Source: Paradesulfitobacterium ferrireducens (GTDB lineage: Bacteria > Bacillota > Desulfitobacteriia > Desulfitobacteriales > Desulfitobacteriaceae). From it: a DNA stretch of 64,000 nucleotides. The notes under the pieces are model-generated. The model saw nothing but the letters and a program-made list of their open reading frames with translations, did not search any database and was not told the DNA's origin. The number at the start of each line of letters is the position of its first letter. Positions within the stretch are counted from its first letter, which is position 1. This document shows positions 43,533 to 50,997 of the stretch, in pieces. The position numbers were made by a program, and so were the translations under genes. The stretch covers positions 1 to 64,000 of the forward strand of contig NZ_JAFLRH010000024.1 in assembly GCF_017310645.1 (NCBI RefSeq). The letters run 5' to 3'.

Positions 43533-44723
43533 ATGCAAGAAGCAGTCATTTTGGCCGGTGTACGTACAGCTGTCGGCAGAGTTGGGGGCAGTTTGCAGGA
43601 TGTAGAGGTTGATTTCCTGGCGGCTCGGGTTATCCGGGAAGTTCTCGATCGCAGCGGTATCCCGGATCAAGCTGTGGATGAAGTCATCCTCGGTCAGACT
43701 AAACAAAGCAGCGACAATCCAAATTTGGCCCGTCTGTCCCTATTGCGCGCCAATATGCCTGAAGACGTACCCGCTTATACTGTACACCGGCAGTGCGGGT
43801 CCGGTCTGACGGCAGTCAATAACGCCGTTCAAGCGATCTGGTCCGGTTATTCCGATCTTGTGATCGCCGGTGGAGCAGAAAGTATGAGTACTGCTCCCTA
43901 CTACCTTAGAAATGCGCGCTATGGCTATCGTATGGGTAACGCTGAAATTTTGGACCCCAATACAGAAAGCCAGCCGCGTTGTCAGCCGGAGGAACGCTAT
44001 GGCCGTTTGACCATGGGACTTACGGCGGAAAACTTGGCCGAAAAATATAACATCAGCCGCCAGGAACAAGATGAGTTTGCCTTGATGAGCCAGGAGCGGG
44101 CTCTGCGCGCGATTCGGAATGGATTATTTAAGGAAGAAATAGTTCCGTACGAAGTGAAACAAAAAAAAGGAGTTACCGTGTTTGACACAGATGAGCATCC
44201 GCGGGAGACGACCCTGGCCCAGTTAGCCAAATTGCCGCCGGTGTTTAAGGACGGTGGAAGCGTGACTGCCGGGAACTCAAGCGGCCGTAACGATGGCGCC
44301 GCTGTTGTGATCATTGCTACCCCTGAGAAGGCAAAAGAATTTGGCCTTAAGCCCATTGCGAAGGTAATCGGCATGGGGGCGAGAGGAGTGCCGCCCCAGA
44401 TTATGGGGATAGGTCCGGTGCCTGCTACACAAGCTGCTTTGAAAATGGCTGGCCTCACTCTGGGTCAGATTGACTTGATTGAACTTAATGAGGCTTTTGC
44501 AGCCCAGTCTTTGGCCGTGGTTAAAGAATTGGGATTAGATCTCGAAAAAACCAATGTCAACGGCGGGGCCATCGCCCTGGGACATCCTCTAGGGGCCACA
44601 GGGGCAATTATTTTAATTAAATTGCTCAATGAGTTGCGGCGTACAGGGAAAAAATACGGCTTGGCGACATTATGTATCGGTGGCGGTATGGGTATTTCGA
44701 CCATTGTGGAAAATCTAACCTGA
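43533..44723 (+). CDS. Acetyl-CoA acetyltransferase (thiolase)
   Basis: A 396-residue thiolase. The nucleophile Cys is in [15 protein letters not shown] (about residue 90), the catalytic His in [16 protein letters not shown], and the second Cys in LCIGGGMG. It would split acetoacetyl-CoA to two acetyl-CoA, which is the expected last step for both the beta-oxidation genes and the product of an acetone carboxylase. GAGGAGG lies 9 bases upstream. A 66-base gap separates it from the crotonase gene. It is the last gene of the operon. Confidence 0.94.
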   Translation: MQEAVILAGVRTAVGRVGGSLQDVEVDFLAARVIREVLDRSGIPDQAVDEVILGQTKQSSDNPNLARLSLLRANMPEDVPAYTVHRQCGSGLTAVNNAVQAIWSGYSDLVIAGGAESMSTAPYYLRNARYGYRMGNAEILDPNTESQPRCQPEERYGRLTMGLTAENLAEKYNISRQEQDEFALMSQERALRAIRNGLFKEEIVPYEVKQKKGVTVFDTDEHPRETTLAQLAKLPPVFKDGGSVTAGNSSGRNDGAAVVIIATPEKAKEFGLKPIAKVIGMGARGVPPQIMGIGPVPATQAALKMAGLTLGQIDLIELNEAFAAQSLAVVKELGLDLEKTNVNGGAIALGHPLGATGAIILIKLLNELRRTGKKYGLATLCIGGGMGISTIVENLT

Positions 44724-44794
44724 TTAGCCAAGCTGCTGAGAAACGTGAAAATGGATGTTCAAAATTCGTCAAAGGTAGTCAGTCATCGGAAGAA

Positions 44795-44803
44795 TGGTAT
44801 AAT
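44795..44803 (+). promoter_or_regulatory. Extended -10 promoter before the alpha/beta hydrolase gene
   Basis: TGGTATAAT is an exact extended -10 element (TG-N-TATAAT) 36 bases before the start codon; the -35 region is weak. The hydrolase therefore probably has its own promoter. Confidence 0.6.
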
Positions 44804-44839
44804 GAAGCAAAACTTTAATTAAACGAAAGGAACAGTCTC

Positions 44840-45592
44840 ATGTCACACGTAACCGTAGCAGGGGCAGATATCTTTTATGAACAAATGGGCAATAAACAGC
44901 CAACTGTTGTTTTTGTCCACGGAGCAGGCGGATCGAGTCGGCATTGGTTCCGCCAACAGGTCGCATTAAACGGTGTTTGCCGGACAATAGCCGTTGATTT
45001 ACCCGGCCATGGGGCATCGGGAGGCCGGCTTCTTAGTACCGTGGGCGAGTTCGCAAAATTTTTGGCAGATTTTACGTCATCATTATTCCTCGATGAGTTT
45101 GTCGTGGTGGGACATTCCTTAGGCGGAGCGATAGCACTAGAGTTTGCCCTGGAGTTTCCAGAGCGGCTAAGAGGACTGATATTAATCGGGACCGGTGCGC
45201 GCCTAAGGGTTAAACCCGATATTCTTGAGGCATTGGGCAAGGGAGAAAAACCCTTTCGTAATGCCGAGCATCTTTATTCCGCTTCTGCTCCGGCGGATGT
45301 ATTAGAAGAAGCGTTTGCGGAAATCGAAGGCATCCCGTCTGAGGTTTACTTCGCTGATTTTAAGGCATGCAATACATTCAACCGGATGGAAGATGTTCGA
45401 AAGATTAAAATTCCCAGTCTCATAGTGGTTGGATCTGAGGACAAAATGACTCCGGTTAAATACTCAGAGTATCTTAATACTCAGTTAGATAACTCCGAGT
45501 TGACAATTATTGAATGTGCAGGACACCGATGTATGTCTGAAAGGCCGGATCATGTTAATAGACTGCTGGTTGATTTTCTCGCTCAATTGTAG
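44840..45592 (+). CDS. Alpha/beta-hydrolase
   Basis: A 250-residue serine hydrolase. FVHGAGGSSRHW forms the oxyanion hole, VVGHSLGGAIALE holds the nucleophile Ser, VVGSEDKMTPV the acid and CAGHRCMSERP the His. It has no signal peptide. The substrate could be an ester, thioester or a carbon-carbon bond of a diketone; the neighbouring thioester genes make an acyl-CoA or lactone hydrolase plausible but not shown. AAAGGAA lies upstream of the ATG at 44840. It lies 116 bases beyond the thiolase gene. Confidence 0.9.
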   Translation: MSHVTVAGADIFYEQMGNKQPTVVFVHGAGGSSRHWFRQQVALNGVCRTIAVDLPGHGASGGRLLSTVGEFAKFLADFTSSLFLDEFVVVGHSLGGAIALEFALEFPERLRGLILIGTGARLRVKPDILEALGKGEKPFRNAEHLYSASAPADVLEEAFAEIEGIPSEVYFADFKACNTFNRMEDVRKIKIPSLIVVGSEDKMTPVKYSEYLNTQLDNSELTIIECAGHRCMSERPDHVNRLLVDFLAQL

Positions 45593-45668
45593 GCTCGCAG
45601 CTTTTAGTTGCCGTTGCGAGGGTGGACTTGTCCATCGCGCACTGCGCTTAAGTAATTTCAAAAATCGG

Positions 45669-45872
45669 ACCCTGATGACCTTAATCTTTAGGATTAGCTG
45701 GGCCGTGGGGATTTCTGTCTCCCCTTCGGCTGCGAATGTGATCGCGATCTCCGGCTTGGCTGAGCGCTCTCCGGTGTACATCGGCCCGGTCTGGAACGGG
45801 CCGTATGCGGTAATTACGTCTGTGGTATTGATTGGCGTGCTTTTTGGGATGCAGTGGCTGGGGTGGGTGTGA
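45669..45872 (+). pseudogene. 3' remnant of a paralog of the membrane protein at 29820
   Basis: This 204-base piece aligns without gaps to 31053-31256, the last 204 bases of the membrane protein gene. By hand count about 52 of 67 residues agree, including GISVSPSAANVIAISGLAER versus GISISPSAGNVIAISGLADR, and both end in the C-terminal LGW plus one residue. The rest of the gene is missing: upstream sequence has no similarity and the alpha/beta hydrolase ends only 76 bases before. It is therefore a deletion remnant of a second copy, probably trimmed by a rearrangement. Confidence 0.88.
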
Positions 45873-45983
45873 GCGGATAAGTGAGAATTCGTTTGGATTT
45901 AATATTCGTTTAAGTTCACATTATGAAGGGAGCATTAGGTGCTCCCGAATTTTTATGCAAATGAAAAAGGAAAAAGGAGATTA

Positions 45984-46187
45984 ATGGAGAAAATGGTAAG
46001 GAGAGAAATGTTGGTGGAGGGAGGGCTGAAAAAGCGGAGAAGATTTTTTGGAGGAAGAGAAGTTGTTGAAAGAGATGGAGTGGTGCTATTGACCATAGCC
46101 GAAAAAAGTGCCGCAATTTATAAGGGACTTATTGCCAATATCGATCAGATTGGGAGTTATGTCAAGCACACGTCGACTCCATTATGA
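45984..46187 (+). CDS. Small basic protein upstream of the HEPN gene
   Basis: A 67-residue frame starting MEKMVRREMLVEGGLKKRRR with AAAAAGGAG 6 bases upstream. The first half is Arg/Lys/Glu-rich; the second (LLTIAEKSAAIYKGLIANI) would be helical. The stop overlaps the next start as ATGA. Two readings are possible: a separate small gene (for instance an antitoxin) coupled to the HEPN gene, or the displaced N-terminal helix of that protein after a frameshift, since HEPN proteins of this type usually have a helix before the AAYLHHFYTGVE region. I recognise no family. Confidence 0.4.
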   Translation: MEKMVRREMLVEGGLKKRRRFFGGREVVERDGVVLLTIAEKSAAIYKGLIANIDQIGSYVKHTSTPL

Positions 46188-46591
46188 AGTTGGTGCGAGA
46201 GATCGCGAAAAACCAGGTAGCAGCGCGTCACTCGGATGTAATGGCCGTAGCCGCTTACTTACACCATTTCTATACCGGTGTAGAGGCAATTTTTGAACGG
46301 ATTTCCATTGTTTTTGACGGAAGGCAACCTATTAGTGCGAATTATCAGCGTGAGTTGTTAAGTTCAATGACCTTAGAGATACCGGATGTTCGACCCCGGA
46401 TAATTACAAAGGATCTTTGGAAAGTGTTAGATGAGTTGCGGGAATTTAGAGATATGTTCCGGCATGCGTACGGGGGAGAGCTGAGCTGGAGCAAGGTCGA
46501 AGTCTTAGCATCTAAAATTGACTCGCTAAAAAGCAGTCTTAGCTATCAGATTGAAAATTTTATCAAATCCGTAGAAGATATGAATAAATGA
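46184..46591 (+). CDS. HEPN-domain (HepT-like) protein
   Basis: A 135-residue helical protein. MAVAAYLHHFYTGVEAIFERI and the later LDELREFRDMFRHAYGGEL carry the R-x4-H pattern of HEPN ribonucleases (R-D-M-F-R-H). HepT toxins form pairs with a minimal nucleotidyltransferase, but none is seen here. It lies directly before the transposase debris and the cas operon. It has no ribosome site of its own and would depend on the upstream frame through the ATGA overlap. It may be an orphan toxin or the main part of a frameshifted gene. Confidence 0.7.
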   Translation: MKLVREIAKNQVAARHSDVMAVAAYLHHFYTGVEAIFERISIVFDGRQPISANYQRELLSSMTLEIPDVRPRIITKDLWKVLDELREFRDMFRHAYGGELSWSKVEVLASKIDSLKSSLSYQIENFIKSVEDMNK

Positions 46592-46633
46592 TTCTACTGC
46601 AAAAACCCCTTCACTTTAACTGTATAAGAAGGA

Positions 46634-46698
46634 TATTTATCTCCCCTGTTGAATTATTAAGTATAAAGAAGTAATCAACCGAACGATGGAGATAAATA
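46634..46698. repeat. Inverted repeat near transposase remnant
   Basis: TATTTATCTCC (46634-46644) and GGAGATAAATA (46688-46698) are exact complements, 43 bases apart, and lie 60 bases before the transposase remnant. They could be part of the terminal region of the decayed element. Confidence 0.5.
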
Positions 46699-46756
46699 GA
46701 TTTTTGGGGGGTGCAAATGTTCCAAGGTATATCTTCCGATTAGAGGGTGATAACCC

Positions 46757-47038
46757 GTGAATACTTTGGCCAAACCTCATTTTCGCGATCTACCTCAAGG
46801 TGAATGTGCCGGAACCCCAATTTTGCTTAAACTATGGGATCGTTTTGTCTTTTCCTTTCTCCTCACTTAAGCTGGAATCAATAAAGTGAGTGGTGTGCCC
46901 ACCTGGATGGCTGCTTTTCTCTATGTTGTCTGCATTGTCGCCAATTGTTCATCTGAAGCCAAAATGGCTGAGATGGCCGGTAGAGATGCGTTACTATGGT
47001 TAGTTGTTAGGTTAAAAAAAACTTGTGGTAATCACTGA
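46757..47038 (+). pseudogene. Transposase N-terminal fragment with internal stop
   Basis: Reading from the GTG at 46757 gives HFRDLPQGECAGTPILLKLW, then DRFVFSFLLT, a TAA stop, and in the same frame AGINKVSGVPTWMAAFLYVV and ANCSSEAKMAEMAGRDALLW before a second stop at 47036-47038. The content resembles the N-terminal part of a DDE-type transposase (IS4-like; family not certain). The catalytic part is absent. It marks an old insertion at the left border of the cas operon. Confidence 0.65.
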
Positions 47039-47326
47039 AAGACTGCGATATGAAAAAGAAAGATTTGTAGACGTCTTAGTACTTGATCCATTACAAAGCA
47101 TTAAAAAACCAAAATGTCAGAATAGTGCGCTTATAAAAGTGTGCACAGCCTTGGGTGTTATTTTAGGAGATATTATAGAACTGGTACCGGATACGTTAGA
47201 TCATAAATTATAGCTTAATGTACTACGTCTCGCGCCAAAGTCCTGTTTATGGGACATATACGGCTGTAATTAATATTGTTTAAGACCATAAATAGTTTAA
47301 GTAATTTGAATGAAAGGTTGATGCTC
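47039..47326. other. Region before cas5
   Basis: A 62-codon frame (47025-47213) has no ribosome site and no recognised similarity and is not accepted as a gene. GTCC-TGTTTAT-GGAC (about 47240) is a small inverted repeat. The cas operon promoter should lie here but no clear -35/-10 pair is seen. Confidence 0.35.
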
Positions 47327-48001
47327 ATGGTACGATTGTCTTATCCCATTGCAATGGAGATAGCCGGCAACACTGCAATGTGGACAAGGCCGGATAGTGG
47401 TGACTGTCCGGTCAGCTATCCAGCTCCAACCTATTCTGCGGTTAAGGCTATTTTTGAATCCGTTTTATGGGGGCCAGATATAGAAATAATTCCCACAAAA
47501 GTAGAGTTGTGTACTCCCATACAATACCACTCTTATTGCACTAACTATGGAGGGCCTTTACGAAAACCCAAAGATATTAAAGAGGGAAATAATTATCAGT
47601 TGTATGCCACCGTGTTAATTGATGTCTGTTATAGACTGTATGCAGAGGTTGTTCCCAATAAAGAAAAAAGCAGATTGCCGGAAAGGGCTGTGCAATGGGA
47701 TAAAAAAACGACCTCACCTGGTCATGCTTATAAAAACATTTTTGAAAGAAGGCTCAAACGAGGCCAGTGCTATTCCATTCCTACATTGGGGTGGAAAGAA
47801 TTTACCCCCTCTTATTTTGGCCAATTTAGGGAGACAACACAGGTGCTGTCCGATGCGCGCCCCGTAATCATACCATCTATGCTGAGACAGGTTTTTTCCA
47901 AAGGATATGCCTCTTCGGTTTCCTATGTATACGACAATGACCTTGTCATTCAAAACGGAGGGTTGGAGTATCCGAAAAGGAGTGAAAACTATGCTCAATG
48001 A
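47327..48001 (+). CDS. cas5c: Type I-C CRISPR protein Cas5 (Cas5d/c), crRNA endonuclease
   Basis: A 224-residue RAMP protein. In type I-C this subunit replaces Cas6: it cuts the repeat RNA and holds the 5' handle in Cascade. The N-terminus YPIAMEIAGNTAMWTRPDSG and PAPTYSAVKAIFESVLWGP fit Cas5d (usual FTRPE ... TPSA--ILEAI-W). The ATG at 47327 is preferred because AAAGG then has 9-base spacing; 47321 is an alternative. The C-terminal part is degenerate but in length range. It overlaps cas8c by 11 bases. No cas6 is present, as expected. Confidence 0.88.
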   Translation: MVRLSYPIAMEIAGNTAMWTRPDSGDCPVSYPAPTYSAVKAIFESVLWGPDIEIIPTKVELCTPIQYHSYCTNYGGPLRKPKDIKEGNNYQLYATVLIDVCYRLYAEVVPNKEKSRLPERAVQWDKKTTSPGHAYKNIFERRLKRGQCYSIPTLGWKEFTPSYFGQFRETTQVLSDARPVIIPSMLRQVFSKGYASSVSYVYDNDLVIQNGGLEYPKRSENYAQ

Positions 48002-50120
48002 ATTGTATAGTTTGTCCACTGCTTTGAAAAGTAAAGGGATCAGCACCAAGGAATGGCATAGGGAATATAAACCCCTACCCAAGGTTACGACTAAAGCACC
48101 CTGTATACGAATATGGCTTGCCAAGGACGGCTCGATCCGTGGACTTGAGAGCATAAGTGCAGAGGTTGCCCAGTCACTGAGAAAATACGGGAATAACCAA
48201 GGAACCTTTCCCGCTTTCAATATCGTTCCCCTTTACCGCCTTATCGATAAAGAACCGCTTTCCGAGTTGGAACGAATCGAAAAAGGTACTATACCCCTCG
48301 ATTTTGACAAAATTAAATCATGGTGCGTCAATGACAACTGGAAAGAAAGAATTGTCAAAAAAATTGATAGAAGCTTGCACAATATTCCTCAGACCCTTTC
48401 AGATTTAATTGGAGATCAAGAACAACCTGAACGAACTCTCGTTTCAGAATTAATTCGATTAGCATCCGGTTTCACAAATGAGCCTGATAAAAGCTTTAAA
48501 TCCGCACTGGAAAAGTGCATTTTCGCAAAGCTTCAAAAACAAGAAGACCTTGGCATTTTGCTTCCTATGCTATTCCACAAAGGTAACCCTAAGAAAGATC
48601 ATAACGATGACACGGGTACGTCAATTTCAGTTGTTTTGGATTTGTTTGACTGGCAACAGTATGGATATCCCGTAACAAGCCAGCACACCACCGAATGGAT
48701 CAACGATATGCTGCTGAAATCCAGCTTGCTGAGTGTATCCAAACAGTCTGAGGATGTCAGAAGTGATGCCTTTGGGATTCCTTTTATTAATCCCAATGAA
48801 CCTATGCCGAGCGTGAAACTCAGTGGATTTGAGGTAACCTTGCGTTCAATGTTCAGCGGGCAGCCCTGTCAGTATCGTTATGAACAGATCGATGATGGTT
48901 CCTATCCCATTGCCATGGAAAATCGATCGCTTGCCAAAAAATCACTGGAATGGGTTGTCGGCCTGGAACGGGAGGGTGTTACATGGCGAAAAATTGATAA
49001 GAACGAAATCGTATTTGTTTACCCTTCCAAGTTGCCGGAGATTCAGCCAAGATTCGCTTCAATTTTCGGCTCCAGTCAAGCAGAAAGTTCCGCGCAGGCG
49101 GAAGCGCGTTTTGAAAACATCGCCAAAGACTTTATTAGGACGCTCAGAGGTCTTTCGGCAAAGGAAAAACCAGATTTTATCCAGATTTTCACAATCCGTA
49201 AACTGGACAAAGCCCGCTCAAAGGTGATATTTACCCGAAATTGCTCGCCGGAGCTGCTCATTCAAGCGGCGGAGGACTGGGAGGCCGGATGCCGCAATAC
49301 GCCGGAAACAGACTTGAGTGAACGAATAATTCCTTTTCCGCTGCAAGTGGCTCGAATCGTCAACAATGTGTGGAAGCAAAACGGGGAGTTGGCACAAGGC
49401 AAGACTGCCGTTGAACGAATGAAATATTATCAGGGCATGGAATTACTGCTTGACCTTATGCAGGAAAGTATGATTGGCAATTACCTTCATACCGTACTTA
49501 CCCATTCATCCGGGTTGGTAAGCTATACCGGCAATTGGGTGCATGGCGGTTCAAAATGCAAGGACAAGACAGAGGAGAAAACTTTAGAGAAATTAAAAAA
49601 TGAAACGGTTCTTTTGTTGTCTGTACTTGGACTGCTACTTTATAAACGTGGTGATAGAAAGGAGAAATACATGGAAAATATGGCTTATTTAGTTGGACAG
49701 CTCTTGAAAATATCCGACGAGCTTCATACATTTTACTGCAAAATTATGCGAAAAGGGGATGTTCCGCCACAACTGGTGGGGAGTGCATTGTTTGTGACAG
49801 CCAGTGAAACGCCGAATCAGGCGATTGCGCAATTGTCTCTCCGAATGAACCCCTATTTAACCTGGGCGAAGCAATATCGTTTTAAGGACAAAACTAAAAA
49901 TGAGGAGACTTGGAGAGCAGGCTGGCTTCTCAGTTTATATGAAGATGTGGCAAACAAACTATATTCTACAATGAAGGATCCAACACGGTTTGGTGATTTT
50001 GAAAAGGCACAGCTTTTTATTGGCTATCTTGCATCGTTTCCTAAAAGAGAGTCTTCGGTAACAGCAATCGGTGATGACAACAATAATGAAAATAATATAG
50101 GAGGGGCTAATCATGAATAG
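47991..50120 (+). CDS. cas8c: Type I-C Cascade large subunit Cas8c (Csd1)
   Basis: The large subunit that recognises the PAM and recruits Cas3, 709 residues. The start at 47991 (MLNELYSLSTALKS) has AAAAGGAG 7 bases upstream. Its length, its position between cas5 and cas7, and segments such as GNNQGTFPAFNIVPLYRL and LDLFDWQQYGYPVTSQHT are in keeping with the Csd1 family, though the family is divergent and I identify it partly by context. A small Cascade subunit (Cas11) may be made from an internal start near the 3' end, as in other I-C systems; the helical last 120 residues would fit, for instance from the ATG at 49671 (MENMAYLVGQLLK), which has AAAGGAG upstream. Confidence 0.88.
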   Translation: MLNELYSLSTALKSKGISTKEWHREYKPLPKVTTKAPCIRIWLAKDGSIRGLESISAEVAQSLRKYGNNQGTFPAFNIVPLYRLIDKEPLSELERIEKGTIPLDFDKIKSWCVNDNWKERIVKKIDRSLHNIPQTLSDLIGDQEQPERTLVSELIRLASGFTNEPDKSFKSALEKCIFAKLQKQEDLGILLPMLFHKGNPKKDHNDDTGTSISVVLDLFDWQQYGYPVTSQHTTEWINDMLLKSSLLSVSKQSEDVRSDAFGIPFINPNEPMPSVKLSGFEVTLRSMFSGQPCQYRYEQIDDGSYPIAMENRSLAKKSLEWVVGLEREGVTWRKIDKNEIVFVYPSKLPEIQPRFASIFGSSQAESSAQAEARFENIAKDFIRTLRGLSAKEKPDFIQIFTIRKLDKARSKVIFTRNCSPELLIQAAEDWEAGCRNTPETDLSERIIPFPLQVARIVNNVWKQNGELAQGKTAVERMKYYQGMELLLDLMQESMIGNYLHTVLTHSSGLVSYTGNWVHGGSKCKDKTEEKTLEKLKNETVLLLSVLGLLLYKRGDRKEKYMENMAYLVGQLLKISDELHTFYCKIMRKGDVPPQLVGSALFVTASETPNQAIAQLSLRMNPYLTWAKQYRFKDKTKNEETWRAGWLLSLYEDVANKLYSTMKDPTRFGDFEKAQLFIGYLASFPKRESSVTAIGDDNNNENNIGGANHE

Positions 50121-50997
50121 TGAAATCAAGCGTGCAACCGGTCTTTTGGTCATTGAAGTTGTAAACTCAAATGCGAACGGCGATCCGGACAGAGAGAGCG
50201 ATCCACGCCAGCGTCCAAATGGCATTGGTGAAATCTCACCGGTTTCCTTTAAGCGCAAGCTACGTGATTTGTTGGAGGATCACGATAGTGCGTTTTATCA
50301 GAGCCTTCCAGAGGTTTATGTTAAGAACTCAGAGCATTACTGCGTATTAGAATCACGTGGGCGGGACAGGAAGTCCATTCAAAACGAGATGTCAAAAGAT
50401 ATTAAAAGCTTTGATCAGAAGAATTTCTTGGAGAGTACTTTTGTTAAGAAATATTGGGATGCAAGAGTCTTCGGGAACACTTTTTTGGAAGAAGGAGCGA
50501 ATAAAGGATTTATAAAAACAGGCGTTGTTCAGTTCGGTGTGGGTACGTCGATCTCTCCGGTTAATATCATTCGCCACACCAATACGAATAAAGCTGGTGT
50601 ACAAGAGGGTAAAAATGCCGGAATGGCGCCTCTGGCATTTCGAATTGTGGAACACGGCGTTTATTGTATGCCATTTTTCGTGAATCCAAATTTTGCCGCT
50701 AAGACAGGCTGCACGCAAGAAGATATTGACTTGCTTAAGCTTTTAATTCCCAAAGCGTATGATTTAAATCGTTCCGCCATTCGTGCTGATGTGCGCATTC
50801 GTCATGCTTGGTATATCGAACATCTGAATGCGCTTGGCAGTTGTCCAGATTATCTTCTTTTGGAAGCGCTTACACCAAAGCGTATTGGCGATATGACCAT
50901 TGCGTCTACGACTTGGGCTGACTATGAGGACAAGACAGCTCTGCCGGAGGAATTGAAGGCTAAGGTGAGTTCCGTAACCGACCTGATGCTGGTATGA
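50113..50997 (+). CDS. cas7: Type I-C Cascade backbone subunit Cas7 (Csd2)
   Basis: A 294-residue RAMP protein that coats the crRNA in several copies. RATGLLVIEVVNSNANGDPD is the Cas7/Csd2 N-terminal strand and glycine-rich turn; DARVFGNTFLEEG and GVVQFGVGTSISPV follow, with the C-terminal RADVRIRHAWYIEHLN. GGAGGGG lies 7 bases before the ATG. It overlaps cas8c by 8 bases and cas3 by 4, showing tight co-translation. Confidence 0.93.
   Translation: MNSEIKRATGLLVIEVVNSNANGDPDRESDPRQRPNGIGEISPVSFKRKLRDLLEDHDSAFYQSLPEVYVKNSEHYCVLESRGRDRKSIQNEMSKDIKSFDQKNFLESTFVKKYWDARVFGNTFLEEGANKGFIKTGVVQFGVGTSISPVNIIRHTNTNKAGVQEGKNAGMAPLAFRIVEHGVYCMPFFVNPNFAAKTGCTQEDIDLLKLLIPKAYDLNRSAIRADVRIRHAWYIEHLNALGSCPDYLLLEALTPKRIGDMTIASTTWADYEDKTALPEELKAKVSSVTDLMLV

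Noticed and set aside
47025-47213. A 62-codon open frame between the transposase remnant and cas5
   Set aside because: It overlaps the end of the transposase frame, has no ribosome site and no recognised similarity; it may be part of the decayed element.
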